Positions 56,138 through 64,000 of a stretch of DNA of 64,000 bases are shown in pieces. Position numbers and translations under genes: made by a program. Source of the DNA: Plotosus lineatus (lineage: Eukaryota > Chordata > Actinopteri > Siluriformes > Plotosidae); the NCBI GenBank assembly GCA_024760905.1, contig CM045734.1, positions 44,973,564-45,037,563 of the forward strand, in the 5' to 3' direction. How positions within the stretch are numbered: position 1 is the stretch's first letter; each line of letters starts with the position of its first letter. The notes under the pieces are model-generated. The model was not told the origin of the DNA and searched no databases. It worked only from the letters and a program-made list of their open reading frames with translations.

Positions 56138-56388
56138 GGAGGTGGGTGACACGGAAAAAGAGTGGTTAGCACATCCGCCTCACAGCAAGCATGCCCTGTG
56201 TTCTAGTCTCGGGTATCTCTATGGTGGGTTTGCACATTCTTCCTGTGCTTGCATGGGTTTCCTCCTGGTACTCCAGTTTCATCCCACAGTCCAAAGACAT
56301 TCACAGAGTCCAAACTCCAAAGTGGGATGGGCTCCGGATACTAGAATTAAGCAGTTTGGCAACTGAATTCATGAATGAATGACTTTCC
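56138..56388 (+). mobile_element. SINE B, shortened
   Basis: AGTGGTTAGCACATCCGCCT, CACAGCAAGCATGCCCTGTG, GCATGGGTTTCCTCCTGGTA and CATCCCACAGTCCAAAGACA, with a short tail. Confidence 0.85.
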
Positions 56389-56490
56389 AGAGCACATTAC
56401 TCCAAAAAAACTTTGATTTTGTGTAAATGGCCATTGGTAAACTGTAGTCCTGCTGTCATGTTCGTCCAATGTTTTTCTGGTTGTACACAT

Positions 56491-56725
56491 AAAGTGATCT
56501 CTTGCTACTTTGTGCTTCAGTTTCTGCGGCTTCGGTGCATTGTGGGTTTTTCAAAAATATGCATTGAAAAATAAAAAAATAAGGAAATTAAGGAAAAATA
56601 AGGAAAAAGTTCAGGAATATGCCGCAAAACAAGGACAATTATGCAACAAAACAAACAAACAAACAAACAAACAAAAACAAAAAACAACCCGACAAAACTA
56701 CTTACATTTTTATGTGAGGTGCGCA

Positions 56726-56781
<56 letters not shown>

Positions 56782-57061
56782 CGCACACCGGTCTGTATGT
56801 GTGTGTTTATACAGTATTTTATTTACATCTTATGCATTATTTTTGAATGTTTAATTGTTATTTTAATTTAATAATTTAATTTTGCATTTATAGCATTGGA
56901 TATCTATTGATTGATACTCTTCTTCTTCTTCTTCTTCTTATATCCACATATACATGTATATATACGTCAGTCGGGGGGGGGGGGGTTGATCCTACTTCGC
57001 GGAAATCGGTGGTCGAGGGGGGTCTCGGTCCCCATTAATTGCAAAAAGTGAGGGATCCCTG
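56491..57061 (+). mobile_element. T1 transposon, complete
   Basis: Left end GTGATCTCTTGCTACTTTGT, right end AAAAAGTGAGGGATCCCTG. A (GT)n tract at 56728-56777 occupies the position of the shorter GTGTGTG block of other copies. A (TTC)n tract lies at 56920-56939 and a G run at 56974. Confidence 0.87.
56728..56777 (+). repeat. (GT)n microsatellite inside T1
   Basis: About 25 GT units grown from the T1 GTGTGTG block. Confidence 0.97.
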
Positions 57062-57063
57062 TA

Positions 57064-57465
57064 TACACTTTTACAGTTTCAAGAATTACCTGAAATTTAC
57101 AGATCCTTTGATGAAATTGCGGGAAGCTACTTTTTGGGTCAAGCAGTCTTCAGTCTCAGCTAATTTTTTTGGAGTCAGCCCTGAACAAACTGGCAGTCAC
57201 TTGAAATCCATGCTATTTGTAAATTATTCTTTTAACAGCAGGGAACATTTGATACTAATCTTACTACAATTATATACTATATATAAAACAACTGATAGTA
57301 ATTTCACTTCAGTACTAATGGACTTCGAGATGTGATAAGTGCAAGAGTGTGTTTGAAGAATCCAGAGTATTCGGAGGAAACCCACACAAGCATGGAAAAA
57401 ATATGCAAACTGCTCACTTCATCTGTTTTTCTTTATTTCTATTATCAGACTAATATGAAGGGAGT
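57064..57465. other. Unique sequence with a short B SINE scrap
   Basis: 57358-57412 shows reversed B blocks (GAGGAAACCCACACAAGCAT, ATATGCAAACTGC). Otherwise nothing recognisable. Confidence 0.55.
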
Positions 57466-57466
57466 C

Positions 57467-57789
57467 CAGTCATTCATTCATTCATTCATTTTCTGATCCG
57501 CTTAATCCCAATTAGGGTCACAGGGAGGTTGCCACCTATCTCAGCCAACTCCGAGCGAAGGTGAGGTGCACCCAAGACAGCTCACCAGGCAATCGCAGGA
57601 GCAACACTTGCACTACAATTCACACTCACTCTCACACCTAGGTGTGATTTGGAACAGCCAATTAACCTACTGTGTAGTTTTTTGGACTGTGGGACAAAAC
57701 CCACGCAAGCACACGGAGAAACGCCCAGGCTGGGAATCGAACCCACGCATTCTTGCTGTGAGGCAGACGTGCTAACCACTACGCCACCG
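57467..57789 (-). mobile_element. SINE B, full length
   Basis: CATTCATTCATTTTCTGATC reversed tail, AGCCAATTAACCTACTGTG, CGGAGAAACGCCCAGGCTGG, CATTCTTGCTGTGAGGCAGA, and the head GCTAACCACTACGCCACCGT. Confidence 0.93.
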
Positions 57790-57805
57790 TATTAAAATAT
57801 CATTA

Positions 57806-58101
57806 ATTCCTTTTGAAGAACCACTTCATCCTAATTAGGTTCACAGTGAGGCTGGTGCACATCTCAGCCAACTCTGGGCAAAGGCAGCTTGTTTCTGCCA
57901 ATGGCAATCGAGCTCCTCTTGACAAGCGTCAGTAATGGTTCTTTTACATGCCTCACACCATGGACAGTGAGCGACATGGACAGTGACCTTTGATAACCCA
58001 GGTAGCTGCACTTGCAGTGACAAGCCGTGGAGAGTGGGGCTTGATCCCCAACTTTAGCATTGGTAATCCAGCACCTTCCCACCGGGTCACCACTGCCCGC
58101 A
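57806..58101 (-). mobile_element. SINE A, full length
   Basis: CACTTCATCCTAATTAGGTT reversed tail, AATGGTTCTTTTACATGCCT body, and CACCGGGTCACCACTGCCCG head. It lies 16 bp from the B copy to its left, in the same orientation. Confidence 0.88.

Positions 58102-60619
<2,518 letters not shown>

Positions 60620-60657
<38 letters not shown>
60620..60657 (+). repeat. Poly-T run
   Basis: About 38 T residues. Confidence 0.97.
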
Positions 60658-60658
<1 letters not shown>

Positions 60659-60865
60659 AGAATACCAGCTACAATGATGCTTAACAGTGACAGATTTTTC
60701 ACTGTGATTTTAAAACCTGGGGGTAAGTTATCTCTTTCTTGTCATATTCCTAATTATCTCATCTTGATACACAATGGTGTGGTAAGGCCATTGCGCCATA
60801 CAGGATTTGTATGATTTTTTTTAGTTTGCACCCCTGCACACTGTGGGTGAACATGATTTCTTTTA

Positions 60866-61157
60866 GTGGCCATTCATTTTCTGAACTGCTTAATCGTAAT
60901 TCAGGTCACAGGGAGGCTGGTGCCATCTCAGCCAACCTCTGACCAATGAGGGCAGAGTATACCTTGGCCAGCTCGCCAGAGCAGAAACATGCTGACGGCT
61001 ATGCAGCCTACTATTGACATGCCTCTCACCAAAGACAGTCAGAGACATGGCCAGCCTTTGGTAACCCAGTTAGCTGCACGGTGAGGACAGCAGTGACAAC
61101 TGTTGATAGTCGGGCTTGTACCCCCAACCAGCACCTTTCCACCGGACCACCACTGCG
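60866..61157 (-). mobile_element. SINE A, full length
   Basis: TTCTGAACTGCTTAATCGTA reversed tail, GCTATGCAGCCTACTATTGA, AGTCAGAGACATGGCCAGCC, and head CACCGGACCACCACTGCG. Confidence 0.88.
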
Positions 61158-61994
61158 CTAAGTCGGAAATGTTCCTGGATAAACAGCTCTTAATTCCTGA
61201 AGATAAGTGATCCCGACGCCATCAGTTTTTACCTCACATACATGTTCCAGCCCAGAGCTTACACGGAGATACGTAGGTAACAAAAAGACAAAAAAAAAAC
61301 AAAAAAAAAAAAAACAATTTTTCCAATTGTCTCGCTTCATTCCTTGCGACGTTTTAGCATAATATTAACAGTAATTTTAGTTTAATTTGATTTGTTGGTT
61401 TTAATATTTTCAACTACCATGATACTACACTGTCACATTAGCATTTCAATACAGCGCCTGAGACACACTAAGTGACACTACAGTTCCCATCAGCCACTGC
61501 ACTCAATCACAGCTGCACCTTTTCTGTGCATTAATTTAGAGCACTATGTAATTTCAGTTTATACATTTTTGATTTTCTAGTTTTGGTTTTCGTTATGTTT
61601 TATGTTATTCTGCTCTCGCTGTCCACTTCTTGTGTTTAACTTGAGCTCTTGTATACCTTATTATGTGTTGTTGTCATTTTTTGTGCCATAATAATATATT
61701 CATTCTGCAATTACATCCCACCTCTTTTCAAAATATGACACATACAGTATTAGCATGGTGCACACTAACCATTTGCCCCGTCACCACTGGTGATAGGAAC
61801 AGCCTAGTGGTGAGCGGTCTCTGCTTTCATTTGGCCACACAGGCGAAAACACATTTGCTAGAGAGGTATAAATTAGGTTACCCCAATTCTAGTAAATCTT
61901 ATTCTTTGTATTCAAACATTTATTTTATTAGCTGGATAAAATCTGATTAAAATTGAAAAAAAAATCTCAATATTTTATGAATAAATTATGTATT
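61158..61994. other. Unique sequence, no gene seen
   Basis: A-rich low-complexity run at 61289-61316. Nothing else recognisable. Confidence 0.5.
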
Positions 61995-62085
61995 ATAGTT
62001 GTTAGCATGTCCGCTTCACAGCAAGAAAGTGTGCGTTTGATTTGGGCTTGGGCGTTTCTGTGTGGCCTTTGCATGTTCTAATTGG
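61995..62085 (+). mobile_element. SINE B, 5' fragment
   Basis: TTGTTAGCATGTCCGCTTCA, CAGCAAGAAAGTGTGCGTTT and TTTCTGTGTGGCCTTTGCAT, then unrelated sequence. Confidence 0.8.
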
Positions 62086-62522
62086 CTGATCCAAAAGTAT
62101 GACTGCATCGATTTGACGAGGTGGCTTCACTGTAATTTTACACGTACCTTTGGAAAGATTAAGTATATTTCTTTAATAAATAGTATTATTTCTGAAAAGA
62201 TCATGATAATTCAATCCACACTTTCACTGACTTTCTAGACAACGGGGTTAGTTATGGAACCAGGAAACCATAGAAACGGATAATTACCTATTTAGCTACA
62301 TGTTTTGTAAACCACCACGAAGAAGCGGCATGGAAGCCAGCGATTTACAGAAATGTCTGACGCAAATAAAGTTAACCACAAAAACATTCTATAAACGCTT
62401 TTCATGGAATTAATGAAAACAATCGTATAATTGTAGAATGTTGTTGCTTATGGTGAAATCTATGAAAGTTTTCCTGGGGCTTGTGGAAATGTACATTAAA
62501 ATTAAGCATATTTATTTTTAAA
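62086..62522. other. Unique sequence, no gene seen
   Basis: No recognisable feature. Confidence 0.5.
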
Positions 62523-62523
62523 A

Positions 62524-62782
62524 GGCAGCTGTGGCCTAGTAGATAGAGAAGCGGGTTTGGGACTTAAAGGTCACAGAAAGAATGGGTGGTGGCAGGAGGA
62601 GTGAACTGCACTTTCCATTCCTCCATCTTCATGGCTGAAGTGCCCTTGTCCAAGGCACCTAACCCCAGATTGCTCTCTGGTTGTGTGTGGGCTCACCTTG
62701 GATTCACTTTGGATCACATTTGGGTTAAATGCTGAAGCAACAATTTCCCTTCTGGATTTAATACAGTAAATAAAAAATGGTT
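62524..62782 (+). mobile_element. SINE C, near full length
   Basis: GGCAGCTGTGGCCTAGTAGA head, GGCTGAAGTGCCCTTGTCCA and AAGGCACCTAACCCCAGATT body, TTTGGGTTAAATGCTGAAGC 3' part, ending TTTAATACAGTAAATAAAAA. Confidence 0.9.
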
Positions 62783-63494
62783 CATAAGCAACACAAAACC
62801 TCTAATTTCTCATTTCTGTCAATTGTCATAATAAAAACATATACAATGATCTCTCGCTACTTCATGTTTCAGTTTCTATGGCTTTGGTGCATCGCGGGTT
62901 TTTTAAAAATACTCATCAAAAAATTTTAAAAATAAGGAAATTAAGGAAAAATAGGGGAAAATTCAGGAAAATGCTGCAAAACAAGGCCAATTATGCAAAA
63001 AAAACCCAAACAAACAAAAACACGTGTGTCTGTATGCGTGTGTGTGTATTTATATTTTATTTACATCTTATGCATTATTTTTGAACGTTTAATTGTTATT
63101 ATAAGCATTTATAGTATTGAATATGTAAGGGGCAGTGGTGGTCTAGTGGTATAGGGCACTGGCTCGCTGATCCAAAGGTTGGGGGTTCGAGTCCCACTCT
63201 CCGCAATGTTGTCACTGTCCCCCCCCCCAGTGCGGCTAACTGGGTTATCAAAGGTGGGCCATGTCTCTCACTGTCTTTGGTGAGAGGCATGTAAAAGAAC
63301 CATTGCTGACTTTTGTAAAGAGTAGCTGCAAAGCCGTCAGCGTGTTTCTGTCCCTCGCTAAAAGGGTTGTGACAGGAAGGGCATCCGACGTAAAAAACTC
63401 TGTCAAATCAAACGTGTGAATCAAGATGATTCGCTGTGGCGACTCCTGAGTAAAAGTGGAAAGGAAGACAGACAAACATATATATATATATATA

Positions 63495-63676
63495 TATATA
63501 GGATTTTCTGAGTAGATCCTTCCGTAGGAGAGTGCTCAATACTTTTTGGTAGAGCAAATAACAAAAATAAAAGGACAGGACAAAGACTTTCTATTGAAAC
63601 TCCATTTATCACTACAGATCTGTTTCGAGGGGTGGTGAAACCATACTCTCTCTTCAGGTGATTATAGAAGAATGAT
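63495..63676 (-). mobile_element. Single Penelope-like ribozyme unit
   Basis: It matches one arm of the palindrome at 26078 along its length, from TTTTCTGAGTAGATCCTTCC to GATTATAGAAGAAT. It is flanked by TA tracts on both sides (63478-63498 and 63690-63733). No protein-coding part. Confidence 0.8.
63608..63662 (-). ncRNA. Hammerhead ribozyme, type I
   Basis: Same 55-nt plan as the copies at 26191 and 26291: AUCAC, CUGAAGA, helix II, GAAA, ACAGAUCUGU, A, GUGAU on the minus strand. One helix II difference (a GUAUGG in place of GGAUGG) removes a pair outside the core. Confidence 0.83.
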
Positions 63677-63683
63677 TACAAAG

Positions 63684-63738
<55 letters not shown>

Positions 63739-64000
63739 AAGCTGAAAGGAAGACAGACATAGTATTGAATATGTATTTATTGATGTTATATACACATATA
63801 CATGTACGTCTACATCAGTCAGGGGGGTCGATCCTACTTTGCGGAAATCGGCAGTTATGTGTGTATGTGTGTGTGTGGGGGGGGTGCCTCGGTCTCCATT
63901 AACCGTGGAAAGTGAGGAATCCCTGTACTCTATTTTCCAGTTCTCTCCTTTCAATAAAGACAAAATACAGTTAACAGTACATAACATTTTCAATATGATT

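Larger units (their letters stand above)
63128..63759 (+). mobile_element. SINE A-V inside T1, itself carrying a ribozyme unit
   Basis: Head GGGGCAGTGGTGGTCTAGTG, B box GGGGGTTCGAGTCCC, A body, and V tail GATGATTCGCTGTGGCGACT. The 16-bp duplication TAGTATTGAATATGTA is exact (63112-63127 and 63760-63775). A 270-bp insert of TA repeats plus a ribozyme unit sits in the tail, bracketed by GAAAGGAAGACAGACA (63459-63474 and 63744-63759). Confidence 0.95.
62848..63925 (+). mobile_element. T1 transposon split by a SINE
   Basis: Left end TGATCTCTCGCTACTTCATG, right end AAAGTGAGGAATCCCTG. The T1 text breaks at 63127 and resumes at 63760, with SINE A-V in the gap. Confidence 0.88.

Overview
The window looks like a gene-poor, repeat-dense piece of a vertebrate nuclear genome, most probably a ray-finned fish. 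The evidence is the mix of repeats: tRNA-headed SINEs of the DANA/V-SINE style, an RTE-like LINE, an L1 tail of the fish type, Tc1, Tigger/pogo, piggyBac and hAT DNA transposons, and long CA/TG and TA microsatellites. I could not fix the species, and another fish-like lineage is possible. I found no host exon, tRNA, rRNA or CRISPR array that I can support. Every open frame with recognisable protein character is a broken transposon gene.

Labels used below. SINE heads: A (tRNA-Glu-like head), B (DANA-like head with a TCACAGCAAGAAGGT core), C and D (two further tRNA-like SINEs). 'A-V' is head A joined to a V-type (LINE-like) tail. T1, T2 and T3 are three DNA-transposon families with inverted ends and TA target duplications. 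T3 carries a recognisable Tigger transposase start.

Layout. 0-10 kb: SINE debris, a nest of two hAT elements inside RTE-like LINE remains (2.4-4.4 kb), and a hAT inside a D SINE (7.7-8.6 kb). 10-20 kb: a SINE split by a reverse-transcriptase fragment (10.4-11.1 kb), T2 (12.05-12.85 kb), T1 (13.3-13.8 kb), a piggyBac deletion derivative (16.88-17.93 kb) and a T3/Tigger copy (18.86-19.68 kb). 20-33 kb: SINE-in-SINE (21.8-22.5 kb), a T1 copy swollen by a T2 and by an inverted pair of hammerhead-ribozyme units (24.8-26.9 kb), a Tc1 split by a SINE (27.1-27.9 kb), a second T3 (30.2-31.2 kb) and a hAT with a perfect 8-bp duplication (31.8-32.6 kb). 33-48 kb: many A SINEs, an L1 ORF2 tail (36 kb), TA palindromes, a 25-bp perfect hairpin (41.15 kb), two T1 copies ending in about 450 bp of TA/CA repeat, and a T2 with a 70-bp CCAAT/GC-box array (46-47 kb). 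48-64 kb: more SINEs between long unique stretches, ending in a T1 that holds a SINE that in turn holds a third hammerhead unit (62.8-63.9 kb).

The most notable signal is three 55-nt hammerhead-ribozyme motifs (26191-26245 on the minus strand, 26291-26345 on the plus strand, 63608-63662 on the minus strand). They lie in a roughly 180-bp repeat that probably derives from a Penelope-like retroelement; two copies form a long palindrome.
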